A stretch of DNA of 64,000 nt from Clostridiales bacterium (lineage in GTDB: Bacteria; Bacillota; Clostridia; Lachnospirales; JAQSXR01): the NCBI GenBank assembly GCA_029256575.1, contig JAQSXR010000003.1:310001-374000 (forward strand). The letters are read 5' to 3'. Below, one piece after another: positions 16,403 through 25,783 of this stretch (positions within the stretch are counted from its first letter, which is position 1; each line of letters opens with the position of its first letter). The notes below the pieces were generated by a model that was given only the letters and a program-made list of their open reading frames with translations, searched no databases and was not told the DNA's origin. The translations under genes were made by a program, and so were the position numbers.

Positions 16403-18775
16403 CTACTCTACTCCACGTTTATAATGGCCCCTTGTAAAATCGTTAATTTTAAAATCTGATTGTAAATCATGAGTGATTCGTTCAGTAAACGCTTTTAATA
16501 TCTTTCGAATCTCTTCATTTGTTTCCACAGAAAAATCTAATCTTAATCCTCTTGGATTTAGATCCTTAATATTGCTTACATATTCATAAAGATTAATCGG
16601 TTGGCAATTGTAAATTATATTGTAACAACCACTGCAAATATTGCGAACCATAAATCTTTTATTATATCTGTCTTCAAGATAAAGTAATTTTTCTTTCTTA
16701 TCACAATAAGTTGAATTTTTGTTAACACATTGAGCACTTACCATAACTGGAGTATAACCATAAACTACCATATCAAACTTTTGAATATTTAAATTTATTA
16801 ATTCATTTGCATTTAATTCATAACTAGTAGTAAAATGATCAATTCCTAGCTCTTCAAATTGAAGTTTAGCAGCATCATTTATTACATAAACACCAGGTTC
16901 AGTTGCAATCTCTTTCTTGAATTCTTTCAGAGCCTCTATCTGATCAATAATCTTTACCGAAAAACCAGTGAAATCTGCTTGTTTTAATATATCGTTAAGG
17001 CTATTTAGTAATTCTTGTTGTTCAAGTCTAAATACTGGTGGCATAGTGATAAACAATTGTTTATTAGCCTCTTTACAAGAATTTGTGATTTTTTCAAGGT
17101 TGCTGCTATTTATCTTATCCAAAGGGAAATTCACTTGTGTTACTTCTGCAAATTTGAGTACCGTGGATAATTGATTTTCTTCCATGACAGAGACTACTAT
17201 ATTAGGGGTTGACACTGCGGAGTAATTACTTTTTTTATTGAATTCTATTTTATCTTGTGAAGGATTCCTTAAATAAGTTGATATTATTTTGAGTTCTAAC
17301 TCAGTTAATGCCAATCTCCTTACTTCATTTAACTCTTGTATCGAAATAAATACATCGCCATATACCTTTACCTCTAAGTTTTCAAATTCAAATGAAGTTG
17401 CACCCGTTTTACTAATCTGTTCTCTCATCTTATCTTCGGTCATTGGTCTAGATTGAGCAATTTGTGCCATTCCATATTGTACCGTAACACTATGACCCAT
17501 CGCTTCTACCGTTAATTTGATTGGTTTTTCTACATGAACCTCAATATATCCATACACTTTTATTTTAGAATTATTTTTTAAATAAATTTGCTCTAATGAA
17601 TTTAATAATTTTTCATTTTTTGTACGATAAACAGGAGCCCCGTCAACAAGAGTTACCCCTTTTCTGGTAACAATATCAATGGTTTGTCCTGAAGATTTTT
17701 CCTCTTTTGTAGTTATTTCTACTCTTTCTTTTGTGTTCCATACTTCTAATACATCTGCCTTATTTATTGGTTCATCTAATTTAATAACTGGTTTACTTCC
17801 TTTTGCAACGATTTTACCAATCTTAGTGCCCCAGTGATTTGGCCTAATAGTAGCCATCGTTTCTTTACCATTTCTTGTTTTGAAATATCCTGTGGTGAAT
17901 CCACCTCTATTGTACAGATCTTTAAGTATTGTTAAATCTTCATTCTCTACTTTGTAATTCTTTTTACCTTCTAGCAGATATTTATCGATATACTTTCTAT
18001 AGATACTTACAACTCCTGCAACATATTCAGCACGTTTCATTCTACCTTCAATCTTAAAGGAATTAATACCAGCTTCCACCATTTCCGGAATTATTTCTAA
18101 CGTACAGATATCTTTTGGGCTAAGCATGTATAGCTCATCTTCTTTATTTACTTTCTTATTATTATTAATTACATTGAAAGGTAAACGGCAAGGCTGTGCA
18201 CATCTTCCCCTGTTTCCACTTCGTCCACCAATCATACTACTGAGCAGACATTGGCCAGAATAACAATAGCATAGAGCCCCATGTACAAAACATTCTATTT
18301 CAATATTATTTTCATTTCTTATTTTACTTATCTCTTCTATACTTAATTCTCTACTTAATACGACTCTTTCAGCCCCTAAATCTTCTAATAATTTAGCTCC
18401 GTCAGAAGATTGAACTGTCATTTGTGTGCTTGCATGTAATGGTAAATCCGGAAAGTTTGTTTTAATATATTTAAACACTCCCATATCTTGTACTATTACA
18501 GCATCAAGCCCATTCTCATATAGAGGTAATAAATACTCGTATAACATAGGAATTTCTTTTTGCTTTAAAAGTGTGTTAACCGTTAAATATAATTTTTTAT
18601 CTCTTAAATGACAAAATTTAATTGCCTCAATCAATTCTTCCGTATCAAAATTATTTGCGGAAGCTCTAGCGCTAAATAACTTTCCACCAACATATATCGC
18701 ATCTGCTCCAGCATTTACTGCCGCTCTTAATGCATCAAAGGAACCTGCTGGTGCTAATAATTCTATTTTTTTCAT
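16403..18775 (-). CDS. U32 peptidase-family protein with DUF3656-like region
   Basis: 790 aa from ATG 18775 (AGGTGG site; the GTG at 18784 is part of that site). The N-terminal TIM-barrel-like U32 part begins ELLAPAGSFDALRAAVNAGADA and carries the Cys-rich U32 signature (residues about 155-195: HGALCYCYSGQC, then CAQPCR). More Cys residues lie near the C-terminus (CSGCYNIIYNC). Known: family members include RlhA-type 23S rRNA hydroxylation factors and collagenase-like proteins. The length and the middle DUF3656-like region fit the RlhA-like branch. It sits between zapA and the SEDS-PBP gene on one strand. Confidence 0.8.
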   Translation of the reverse strand: MKKIELLAPAGSFDALRAAVNAGADAIYVGGKLFSARASANNFDTEELIEAIKFCHLRDKKLYLTVNTLLKQKEIPMLYEYLLPLYENGLDAVIVQDMGVFKYIKTNFPDLPLHASTQMTVQSSDGAKLLEDLGAERVVLSRELSIEEISKIRNENNIEIECFVHGALCYCYSGQCLLSSMIGGRSGNRGRCAQPCRLPFNVINNNKKVNKEDELYMLSPKDICTLEIIPEMVEAGINSFKIEGRMKRAEYVAGVVSIYRKYIDKYLLEGKKNYKVENEDLTILKDLYNRGGFTTGYFKTRNGKETMATIRPNHWGTKIGKIVAKGSKPVIKLDEPINKADVLEVWNTKERVEITTKEEKSSGQTIDIVTRKGVTLVDGAPVYRTKNEKLLNSLEQIYLKNNSKIKVYGYIEVHVEKPIKLTVEAMGHSVTVQYGMAQIAQSRPMTEDKMREQISKTGATSFEFENLEVKVYGDVFISIQELNEVRRLALTELELKIISTYLRNPSQDKIEFNKKSNYSAVSTPNIVVSVMEENQLSTVLKFAEVTQVNFPLDKINSSNLEKITNSCKEANKQLFITMPPVFRLEQQELLNSLNDILKQADFTGFSVKIIDQIEALKEFKKEIATEPGVYVINDAAKLQFEELGIDHFTTSYELNANELINLNIQKFDMVVYGYTPVMVSAQCVNKNSTYCDKKEKLLYLEDRYNKRFMVRNICSGCYNIIYNCQPINLYEYVSNIKDLNPRGLRLDFSVETNEEIRKILKAFTERITHDLQSDFKINDFTRGHYKRGVE

Positions 18776-18797
18776 CAATTCCACCTACCTATTTCAA

Positions 18798-18819
18798 AAG
18801 GCTGTCCTAGGACAGCCTT
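18798..18819 (-). terminator. 22-bp palindrome between zapA and the U32 gene
   Basis: AAGGCTGTCCTAGGACAGCCTT is a perfect palindrome followed in the leftward direction by TTG. It probably acts as a partial terminator after zapA. Confidence 0.65.
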
Positions 18820-18823
18820 AATA

Positions 18824-19243
18824 TTATTTATCAAATGTGTTTATGTATTCGTTAAGTTCACTATCTTTTTCTTCAATAATCTTTTCTAAAACAGCAATTT
18901 TCTTTTCTAAATCAATTATTTCACTTGCATTTGTATCTTTTCTAATTTGTGAATCTACTAAATCATGCTTCAAATTATATAACTGTTTGTCTTTATCATC
19001 TATCTCAAGCTGTACATTTTGCATTTCGCTCTTTAATTTTAATAAATCATCTGCAACATTTAATGCAAGAAGTATACCAACCATATCTCTACTTAATTTG
19101 CCATATCCATCTTGAGCTGTTAGCTCATTCATTTTGCTATTTATATACATTGCAACCTTTTGCATGTACTCTTCACTTTCATAGCCGCTTAATGTAATAA
19201 CCTTGCCACCAATTAATACTTGTGTTTCTTTTTTAAACGACAT
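18824..19243 (-). CDS. zapA: Cell division protein ZapA
   Basis: 139 aa. The N-terminal beta-rich ZapA head (TQVLIGGKVITLSGYESEEYM) is followed by the conserved helix (AMYINSKMNEL...LALNVADDLLKLK) and a long C-terminal coiled coil (about residues 65-135). Known: ZapA binds FtsZ and promotes Z-ring assembly. The coiled coil is longer than in short ZapA forms, as is usual in Clostridia. Its promoter is at 19291-19318. Genes for cell-wall synthesis follow on the same strand. Confidence 0.88.
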   Translation of the reverse strand: MSFKKETQVLIGGKVITLSGYESEEYMQKVAMYINSKMNELTAQDGYGKLSRDMVGILLALNVADDLLKLKSEMQNVQLEIDDKDKQLYNLKHDLVDSQIRKDTNASEIIDLEKKIAVLEKIIEEKDSELNEYINTFDK

Positions 19244-19290
19244 ACTTATTCACCCCTAATAATATAATAATATATTGTCTTGATATCTAT

Positions 19291-19318
19291 ATTATAACTA
19301 AAACAAATACAATTACAA
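19291..19318 (-). promoter_or_regulatory. Promoter of zapA
   Basis: Minus strand: TTGTAA (19313-19318), 16-bp spacer, TATAAT (19291-19296), about 45 bp before the zapA start. Confidence 0.6.
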
Positions 19319-19356
19319 GCTATTTCTATTATGTTATACTACATTTCAAAAAAATT

Positions 19357-19397
19357 AAGTATCAAAGCGGAAATTCGTAAATCCGCTTCGCTACTTA
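19357..19397 (-). terminator. Terminator of the winged-helix regulator gene
   Basis: AAGTA..AAGCGGA (from 19357) pairs with TCCGCTT...TACTT (to 19396); the leftward transcript then has a run of seven T residues after AA. Confidence 0.65.
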
Positions 19398-19411
19398 TGG
19401 TTAAATTATTA

Positions 19412-19930
19412 CTAATCTAATATATAAACTACATTATCATTTTTTCTATCAAATTTTTTTATAATATCTGCATTCCAAACAATTGTTGTAGCTTTCTTAT
19501 CATTAATATGTATTAATTCATCAGGTTTCGAGTATTCTATGTCATTATTTCTTCTTAATTCTAAAAGAGACATCTTTACTAATTTGTATAAATCATCTTC
19601 ATCCCCAAATAAATAGAACTTATTTACTCCTTTATTCATGAGCGCTTCAAGTTTATCCCTTACTATTTTCTTGAAATTAGAAATAACATCGTAAGCTTCA
19701 ATAACTTCTTCATACATAAGCTCCGCTTTTTTAAATCTTCCACTTTCTGTAATTAAGTAATTTACAGCTCTTGAATCAAGTTGAACTAAATCTACATAAC
19801 CTTCCGTGATTAATTTTTGCACCAATGCATTTGCTGTTCCAAGAGAAACATATAACTTTTTTGCAAATTCACGTTGTGATGTCTTTTCATTATTTTCTAC
19901 TATTCTTAGTATTTCTAACTCTTTGTTCAT
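19412..19930 (-). CDS. Winged-helix (MarR-like) transcriptional regulator
   Basis: 172 aa from ATG 19930 with a GGGAGGG site; a longer frame to 19951 includes the site itself. Residues about 1-65 form a winged helix-turn-helix (TSQREFAKKLYVSLGTANALV, wing ending YLITESG). The C-terminal half (GVNKFYLFGDEDDLYKLVKM... TTIVWNADII) looks like a small alpha/beta domain that could bind a ligand. A palindrome GTTCACTATATGAAC lies right at the promoter, suggesting autoregulation. Targets unknown. Confidence 0.75.
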   Translation of the reverse strand: MNKELEILRIVENNEKTSQREFAKKLYVSLGTANALVQKLITEGYVDLVQLDSRAVNYLITESGRFKKAELMYEEVIEAYDVISNFKKIVRDKLEALMNKGVNKFYLFGDEDDLYKLVKMSLLELRRNNDIEYSKPDELIHINDKKATTIVWNADIIKKFDRKNDNVVYILD

Positions 19931-19945
19931 TTTAACCCTCCCAAA

Positions 19946-19997
19946 GTTCACTATATGAACATAAATATAGTTTAGGGGATTTATATAATAATGTCAA
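19946..19997 (-). promoter_or_regulatory. Promoter plus palindromic operator of the winged-helix gene
   Basis: TTGACA (19992-19997), 17-bp spacer, TAAACT (19969-19974). A 15-bp palindrome GTTCA-CTATA-TGAAC (19946-19960) lies just downstream of the -10 box, where bound protein would block initiation. Confidence 0.65.
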
Positions 19998-20020
19998 GGG
20001 AAAAATCCATTAAAAGGTCA

Positions 20021-21013
20021 CTATTTGTCGACATTAAAATGTTTGTAGGCGGATGGTGTAACAACCCTTCCACGTGGAGTTCTTGCTATTAATCCTAGTT
20101 GGATTAAATAAGGTTCATATACCTCTTCGATCGTACTTGATTCTTCACCAATTGCAGCAGCTATTGTATCAAGGCCTACCGGTCCTCCATCAAATTTTTC
20201 AATCATAGTTTGTAGAAGTCTTCTATCTATTTTATCGAGACCTAATTTATCAATTTCTAAAAGATCAAGTGAAATATTTGCTATTTCTTCCGTAATATGT
20301 CCATCATATCTTACCTGAGCATAATCTCTAACTCTTTTCAAAATTCGATTCGCTACTCTAGGGGTTCCTCTTGATCGTCTTGCTATTTCAACTGCACCTT
20401 GTTCATCAATCTTAACTCCAAGTACATTTGATGAACGCATAACTATTTGCTTTAATTCATTGGGAGTATAATATTCTAGACGGTGTACCACTCCAAATCT
20501 ATCTCTAAGTGGTGCTGTAAGTAAACTAATTCTAGTTGTCGCACCTATTAAAGTAAACTTAGGCAAATCAAGACGAATTGATCTGGCAGCCGGTCCTTTC
20601 CCTATAATGATATCAATAACATAATCCTCCATCGCTGAATAAAGGACTTCTTCCACTTGTCTATTTAACCGATGAATTTCATCAATAAATAGCAAGTCAC
20701 CTGGTTGTAATCCATTTAAAATGGCCGCAATATCTCCCGGCTTCTCAATTGCTGGACCAGCAGTAATTTTAAGATTAACATCCATCTCGTTTGCGATAAT
20801 ACCTGCAAGAGTTGTTTTACCAAGTCCAGGAGGTCCATATAATAAGACATGATCTAATTGTTCATTTCTTTGCTTCGAAGCTTCTATAAATACCTTAAGA
20901 TTATCCTTTGCTTTTTCCTGACCAATATATTCTGAGAGATGCTTCGGCCTTAGATTCGTTTCATTTTTCAAATCTTCATCAATTAAATCTGTTGATATTA
21001 TTCTTTTCTCCAT
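20021..21013 (-). CDS. ruvB: Holliday junction helicase RuvB
   Basis: 330 aa, the usual length. AAA+ motifs: Walker [10 protein letters not shown] (about residues 60-68), Walker [10 protein letters not shown] (about 108-114), sensor GATTR, and the C-terminal winged helix ([15 protein letters not shown]...TPRGR). RuvB is the ATP-driven motor that moves Holliday junctions with RuvA. It lies 17 nt after ruvA on the same strand and shares the LexA-box promoter at 21649-21691. Confidence 0.97.
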   Translation of the reverse strand: MEKRIISTDLIDEDLKNETNLRPKHLSEYIGQEKAKDNLKVFIEASKQRNEQLDHVLLYGPPGLGKTTLAGIIANEMDVNLKITAGPAIEKPGDIAAILNGLQPGDLLFIDEIHRLNRQVEEVLYSAMEDYVIDIIIGKGPAARSIRLDLPKFTLIGATTRISLLTAPLRDRFGVVHRLEYYTPNELKQIVMRSSNVLGVKIDEQGAVEIARRSRGTPRVANRILKRVRDYAQVRYDGHITEEIANISLDLLEIDKLGLDKIDRRLLQTMIEKFDGGPVGLDTIAAAIGEESSTIEEVYEPYLIQLGLIARTPRGRVVTPSAYKHFNVDK

Positions 21014-21030
21014 AACATTTCACCGCCAGA

Positions 21031-21633
21031 CTATATAAGTTTTTTAAGTGCTGCTTTAATAAGGTCTTCTACACGCATATCCCCATCTATATTAACCGCT
21101 CTAACCGCTTTGGTTGCTTCCGTACTAGTATACCCTAAAGCAACTAAGGCTTGTACAGCTTCACCAACACAATCGTTGCTAATTGACGCAACATTCCCAA
21201 TATCTTTATTATTTGAAGTAAACATATCCTCTATTTTCATTTTATCTTTCAATTCAATTATTAGTTTTTGAGCTGTCTTAGAGCCTACTCCCGGTGCCTT
21301 TGAAATGGTCTTTGAATCATCTGCAAGTATCGCGTATTTGAGTTCATCTGTTGTCAGCACTGATAAGATGGCACATGCTCCTTTGGGACCAATCCCACTT
21401 ACAGTAATGAGTAACTTAAATACTTCAAGGTCATCTCGTGTTAAAAATCCATATAAATTAACCGCGTCCTCACGAACATACATATATGTATGAATCTTTA
21501 CCTCTTGTCCAATTCGAGGAATATCAACTATAACAGATTGAGGTACCGTAATCTCGTAACCAATTTGTCCTGCTTCTACAACGATATAATCATTTCCAAT
21601 GTGTATTAACTCACCCTTAACAAAAGCTAGCAT
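21031..21633 (-). CDS. ruvA: Holliday junction DNA helicase subunit RuvA
   Basis: 200 aa from ATG 21633 (GGAGGGG 4 nt upstream); the longer frame to 21654 overlaps the LexA box. An N-terminal OB-like domain (MLAFVKGELIHIGND...), helix-hairpin-helix motifs in the middle (LLITVSGIGPKGACAILS, KAPGVGSKTAQKL) and a C-terminal RuvB-binding domain (VQALVALGYTSTEATKAV) are all present. It forms the tetramer that holds the Holliday junction for RuvB. First gene of the ruvAB operon. Confidence 0.97.
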   Translation of the reverse strand: MLAFVKGELIHIGNDYIVVEAGQIGYEITVPQSVIVDIPRIGQEVKIHTYMYVREDAVNLYGFLTRDDLEVFKLLITVSGIGPKGACAILSVLTTDELKYAILADDSKTISKAPGVGSKTAQKLIIELKDKMKIEDMFTSNNKDIGNVASISNDCVGEAVQALVALGYTSTEATKAVRAVNIDGDMRVEDLIKAALKKLI

Positions 21634-21648
21634 AAAACCCCTCCGATA

Positions 21649-21691
21649 GAACATTTGTTCTAATTATACTATATATATGAATACTTGTCAA
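21649..21691 (-). promoter_or_regulatory. ruvAB promoter with LexA (SOS) box
   Basis: Minus strand: TTGACA (21686-21691), exactly 17 bp, TATAAT (21663-21668). GAACAAATGTTC (21649-21660) directly after the -10 box matches the Gram-positive LexA box GAAC-N4-GTTC. SOS control of ruvAB is well established in Firmicutes. Confidence 0.85.
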
Positions 21692-21837
21692 AGATTTTAT
21701 CCTAATGTTTGGTTAACATTATCTAATTGGTAACTGTTATTTAATTAATTTTTATAGTCTTTCGCGCCTATATTTGATAAAATATATATCATGTCAACAA
21801 ACATACACACCATACAATCATTCTACGAGGTGATACA

Positions 21838-22920
21838 ATGATAGAAGTAAATAAAGTTTTAGAAATCAAGTCTGAAATAAATAACGTTCTTAAGTACTTA
21901 CCTTATAATATTTCAGATGCTCTTATATTTGATATAGAAACTACAGGCTTCTCCGCCCACAGCAGCCAATTATACCTTATTGGCGTAACTTATTACAAGG
22001 ATGATTCCTGGAGGCTAATTCAATGGCTAGCCGAGACCAGATCCGATGAATTAATCATAATAGAGAAATTCTTCGAATTTACAAAGGAGTTTCATCATAT
22101 AGTACATTTTAATGGAGATAATTTTGATGTGCCCTATATTCAGAAAAAATGCACAATTCATGACTTGAATTATTCATTCGACGGACTTGATAGTATTGAT
22201 TTATATAAATATTTCAAGAATTTTAAGAATTTTTTACCCTTAGAGAAGTTTAGTTTAAAAGCAATTGAGAAACACCTCGGTATTACTAGACGTGACCTTT
22301 ACTCTGGTGGAGAATTAATACAAAATTACTTTAATTTTACATCTACTGGAAACAAAGAAGATTTTGATAAATTAATTCTACATAACGAAGATGACTTGAT
22401 CGGAACAGTAAAACTTCTTCCAACATCTTTATTAGGTAAAATATTATCGAAAGATAAACTTGAAGTAACTTCTGTCGTTATTAACGAGGATTTCATAAAC
22501 ATTAAATTAAACACTTATCTTCCTCTTCCATGTAGTATACATTTCAATGATTTATTGATAAATTTAATAGGTTATAGTAATTCTACAGAAATAGATATCA
22601 AAATAAAGGTATTTAAAGGCGTTTTAAAACACTTTTTTGATAATTACAAGGAATACTATTACCTTCCATTAGAAGATCAAGCAATTCACAAATCAGTGGC
22701 TCAATTCGTTGATAGCCAACATAAGAAAAAGGCGAATAAAAATAATTGCTACATTAAATTAAATTCTACCTTTTTACCGCAAAGAACAAATTTAATTGCT
22801 CCATACTTCTATAAAGAAATTAACGATAAAATATCCTACTTCGAACCGATAGAAGGTTTTTATTACAACAAACTAGAAATACTAAAATATTTATGTGATC
22901 TTTTAAATATAAAATTATGA
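21838..22920 (+). CDS. YprB-like RNase H-fold 3'-5' exonuclease
   Basis: 360 aa, GAGGTGAT site before the ATG. DEDD-type nuclease motifs: Exo I DIETTGF (about residue 31), HFNGDNFDVPYI (about 92-103) and LHNEDDLIGT (about 178-187). These match the YprB ribonuclease-H-like exonuclease family. The C-terminal 160 residues are not recognised. It is divergent from ruvA, which suggests but does not prove a DNA-processing role. Substrate (DNA or RNA) unknown. Confidence 0.75.
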   Translation: MIEVNKVLEIKSEINNVLKYLPYNISDALIFDIETTGFSAHSSQLYLIGVTYYKDDSWRLIQWLAETRSDELIIIEKFFEFTKEFHHIVHFNGDNFDVPYIQKKCTIHDLNYSFDGLDSIDLYKYFKNFKNFLPLEKFSLKAIEKHLGITRRDLYSGGELIQNYFNFTSTGNKEDFDKLILHNEDDLIGTVKLLPTSLLGKILSKDKLEVTSVVINEDFINIKLNTYLPLPCSIHFNDLLINLIGYSNSTEIDIKIKVFKGVLKHFFDNYKEYYYLPLEDQAIHKSVAQFVDSQHKKKANKNNCYIKLNSTFLPQRTNLIAPYFYKEINDKISYFEPIEGFYYNKLEILKYLCDLLNIKL

Positions 22921-22953
22921 TAAAATGAACGGCTTAACTAATTTAATAACAAA

Positions 22954-22986
22954 AAAGGTGTCTTAGGATTAATCCAAGACACCTTT
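22954..22986. terminator. Bidirectional terminator between the YprB-like gene and cheR
   Basis: AAAGGTGTCTTaGGATT (22954-22970) pairs with AATCC-AAGACACCTTT (22971-22986). T residues follow on the right and an A-run precedes on the left; it serves both convergent genes. Confidence 0.8.
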
Positions 22987-22997
22987 AATTATTTACT

Positions 22998-23777
22998 TTA
23001 TTCTTTAATATAGAAAAATGATTTTAAAAGCTTAAGATTATACTGTTGTGGTTGCATTATTTGCTCTGTGCTTCCTAAAAATAAGATTCCCTCTTTTTTT
23101 AATGATTTATGAAACTTTGAGAAAATATCATTCTTAGCTTCATCTGTAAAATATATTAATACATTTCTACAAACAAGCAAATCACACTCTTTTATGTATT
23201 CGTCTTTCAGAAGATTATGTTGTTTAAACTCAACACATTTTTTAATATCATCTGAAATCTGATAAGCGGTAGAAGATATTTGTTTAAAATATTTTTTCTT
23301 AAACTCTTCCGGAAGTCCTTCAAGACTTTTTGGATTATACATACCCATTCTAGCTTTATCTAATACTTCTTTATCTATATCTGTTGCTATAACTTTAATT
23401 TGATTTAATGGTAAAAATTTGCTAAGAAGCATTACTAAAGAATATGGCTCATCACCTGTTGAACAAGCTGCACTCCATATTTTTAGTTTATTTCCAAATC
23501 TACCAAATAACTGTGGTAAAATGTCATTCTCTAGCAATCTCCATTGTTCTGGATTTCTATAGAATTCAGAAACATTAATCGTCAAGTAATTAACGAATTC
23601 ATCAAATAAGGCTTTGTCTTTTTTCAAGGCGTGGACATAAGGCTCGTAATCACTAATATCAGATTTCTTAATAAGTGATTCGATCCTCCGTCTCATTTGC
23701 CTTTCCTTATAAGCATTTAAGTCGATTGACGTTAGTTGGAGTATTTGGGTTTTAAAGCCTTCATAATCTTCAAACAT
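22998..23777 (-). CDS. cheR: Chemotaxis protein methyltransferase CheR
   Basis: 259 aa. The N-terminal helical CheR domain (residues 1-75, DLNAYKERQMRRRIESLI) is followed by the SAM-dependent methyltransferase domain with the motif WSAACSTGDEPYSLVMLL (about 100-117) and LLVCRNVLIYF (about 203-213). It methylates glutamates on chemoreceptors, of which this window encodes three. It is single, not in a che cluster, downstream of rpsA with a 25-nt gap. Confidence 0.95.
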   Translation of the reverse strand: MFEDYEGFKTQILQLTSIDLNAYKERQMRRRIESLIKKSDISDYEPYVHALKKDKALFDEFVNYLTINVSEFYRNPEQWRLLENDILPQLFGRFGNKLKIWSAACSTGDEPYSLVMLLSKFLPLNQIKVIATDIDKEVLDKARMGMYNPKSLEGLPEEFKKKYFKQISSTAYQISDDIKKCVEFKQHNLLKDEYIKECDLLVCRNVLIYFTDEAKNDIFSKFHKSLKKEGILFLGSTEQIMQPQQYNLKLLKSFFYIKE

Positions 23778-23802
23778 AACAGCCCTCTTTTCGTATATAA
23801 AA

Positions 23803-24906
23803 CTATTCAGTTACAGTTTCTTCTTCTGTTGCTTCTTCCGTTACTTCTTCTAAAGCTTTAACACTTAAGCTGATCTTTTTGTCATCAAGATTAAAATCAA
23901 CAATCTTAGCTGTTACTTCTTGGCCAACTTTTAAAACGTCTGATGGTTTTTCAACATGTTCTTTTGAAATTTGTGAAACGTGAAGTAATGCATCAACGCC
24001 TTTTTCGATTTCAATAAACGCACCAAAATCAGTCATTCTAGCAACTCTTCCTGTTACAACTGTACCAATTGCAAATTTCTCAGTAGCTGTTGTCCAAGGA
24101 TTGTTTTCTGGTAATTTCATACTAAGTGCAATTTTATTACCATTAGCTGAAATATCTTTGATAAGAACTTTAACAGCTTCTCCAACTTTGAATAATTTTC
24201 TTGGGTTTTCAACTCTTCCCCATGACATTTCTGAAATGTGAAGTAAACCATCTGCTCCATCTAAATCAATAAATGCTCCAAAATCAGTTACGTTCTTAAC
24301 GATACCGTCAACAACCATACCAACTTTAATTTTGCTAAACAATTCTTGTTGTTTTTTAGCTCTTTCAGCACTTAGAAGTATTTTTCTATCGCCAATAATT
24401 CTTCTTCTTTTTGGATTAAATTCAGTAATAATGAATTCAATTTCTTTACCAGCATATTGAGATAGATCTTTTTCATATGAATCGGATACTAAACTAGCTG
24501 GAATAAATACTCTAGCTTCTTCAACTACAACTGATAAACCACCATCAAGTACTTGTGCTACATTTGCTTTTAATACAGTTTTGTTATTAAATGCATCTTC
24601 TAATTTCTTATTTCCTTGTTCAGCTGCTAATCTTTTATAAGTTAACAACACTTGGCCTTCACCATCATTAACTTTGATTACCTTTACTTGTAACTCATCG
24701 CCAATATTTACTAAAGTAGTAAGGTCAACATGTGGCATATTTGTAAATTCACTCTTAGAAATGATACCATCAGCTTTATAACCAATGTTTAAGATTATTT
24801 CATCATCCTTTACATCAATTACTGTCCCTGTTACTATCTTTCCGTTATGGATTGATACGTCGTACTTTCCTTCGTTAAATAATTGTTCAAAACTCATCTC
24901 TGACAT
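23803..24906 (-). CDS. rpsA: 30S ribosomal protein S1 (four S1 domains)
   Basis: 367 aa with four S1 RNA-binding repeats at roughly residues 15-85, 100-168, 188-257 and 272-342 (for example VVDGIVKNVTDFGAFIDLDG and VVTGRVARMTDFGAFIEIEK), and an acidic Glu-rich tail. E. coli S1 has six repeats; four is normal for Clostridia. The ATG lies inside the end of ispH (13-nt overlap, different frame) and the GAGGAGG site is coding sequence of ispH, so translation is coupled. In many Clostridia the two are fused. Confidence 0.93.
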   Translation of the reverse strand: MSEMSFEQLFNEGKYDVSIHNGKIVTGTVIDVKDDEIILNIGYKADGIISKSEFTNMPHVDLTTLVNIGDELQVKVIKVNDGEGQVLLTYKRLAAEQGNKKLEDAFNNKTVLKANVAQVLDGGLSVVVEEARVFIPASLVSDSYEKDLSQYAGKEIEFIITEFNPKRRRIIGDRKILLSAERAKKQQELFSKIKVGMVVDGIVKNVTDFGAFIDLDGADGLLHISEMSWGRVENPRKLFKVGEAVKVLIKDISANGNKIALSMKLPENNPWTTATEKFAIGTVVTGRVARMTDFGAFIEIEKGVDALLHVSQISKEHVEKPSDVLKVGQEVTAKIVDFNLDDKKISLSVKALEEVTEEATEEETVTE

Positions 24907-25733
24907 AGTCTTTGAACCTCCTCAATAATTTTGTTTGGGGTCGATGCCCCTGCGGTAATACCTACCTTACCAAAAGAACGTAACGTTTCTTCATCCAAAT
25001 CAACGAGTGTCTGTATATAGTAAGTATTTGCACATTCTTCTTTACATATTTCATAAAGCTTTTGTGTATTAGAACTTTGTTCGCTACCTATGACTATCAT
25101 TGCATCAACATTCTTAGCAATTTCAGCCGCTTCAAATTGTCGTTTTTCAGTAGCGTCGCATATAGTGTTAAAAACATATATATCATACTCTTTTTTTCTA
25201 AGAATTTCAACTAAATCTTTAAATTTATTGTAGTTAAATGTCGTTTGGGATACTATACATACTTTTTCGTTTTGATCAAACTCCAAAGCCAAAGCCTCTT
25301 CAAATTCTTTTATTACTATAGGTTGTGTACTTGACCAACCCATTATTCCGACAACTTCTGGATGTTTATAATCTCCAATTATGACAATTTTTTCACCTTT
25401 ATTGCTGTGTTCTTCAACTAATTTATGAATTCTTTTTACATATGGACATGTAGCATCAATAATTTCGAATCCACTTTCTTTTATTTTATCATAAATAACT
25501 TTTTCAACTCCATGAGAACGCATAATAACTGTTCCCTTTGGAACTTTTTGTAACTCTTCGATGCTATTAATTACTTTAATCCCATGTGCAGCTAAATCAT
25601 CTACTACTTGATTATTATGAATGATTGGGCCAAATGTATAAACATTTTCATTTTTTGTCTGGTCATATGCTTTTGTTATAGCTCTATCTACACCAAAGCA
25701 AAATCCAGCTGTTTGAGCCATTATTACTTCCAT
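24894..25733 (-). CDS. ispH: 4-hydroxy-3-methylbut-2-enyl diphosphate reductase IspH
   Basis: About 279 aa from the ATG at 25733, chosen because the family begins MEVI.AqTAGFCFGV; an ATG 12 nt upstream sits too close to the AAAGGA site. The three Fe-S cysteines are in GFCFGV (C12), ATCPYV and NTICDAT; the substrate motif SEQSSNTQKL is present. It catalyses the last step of the non-mevalonate isoprenoid pathway. It lies 50 nt after cmk and overlaps rpsA, forming the cmk-ispH-rpsA cluster. Confidence 0.95.
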   Translation of the reverse strand: MEVIMAQTAGFCFGVDRAITKAYDQTKNENVYTFGPIIHNNQVVDDLAAHGIKVINSIEELQKVPKGTVIMRSHGVEKVIYDKIKESGFEIIDATCPYVKRIHKLVEEHSNKGEKIVIIGDYKHPEVVGIMGWSSTQPIVIKEFEEALALEFDQNEKVCIVSQTTFNYNKFKDLVEILRKKEYDIYVFNTICDATEKRQFEAAEIAKNVDAMIVIGSEQSSNTQKLYEICKEECANTYYIQTLVDLDEETLRSFGKVGITAGASTPNKIIEEVQRLCQR

Positions 25734-25783
25734 TGTTATTTGCATTCCTTTCTAAAAGTTATAGTAGAATCTAATATTAGTAA

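Noticed and set aside
24894-24906. Frameshift that split an ispH-rpsA fusion
   Set aside because: The rpsA start has its own GAGGAGG site and normal N-terminus, and ispH ends at the usual place. The overlap is ordinary translational coupling, not a broken fusion.
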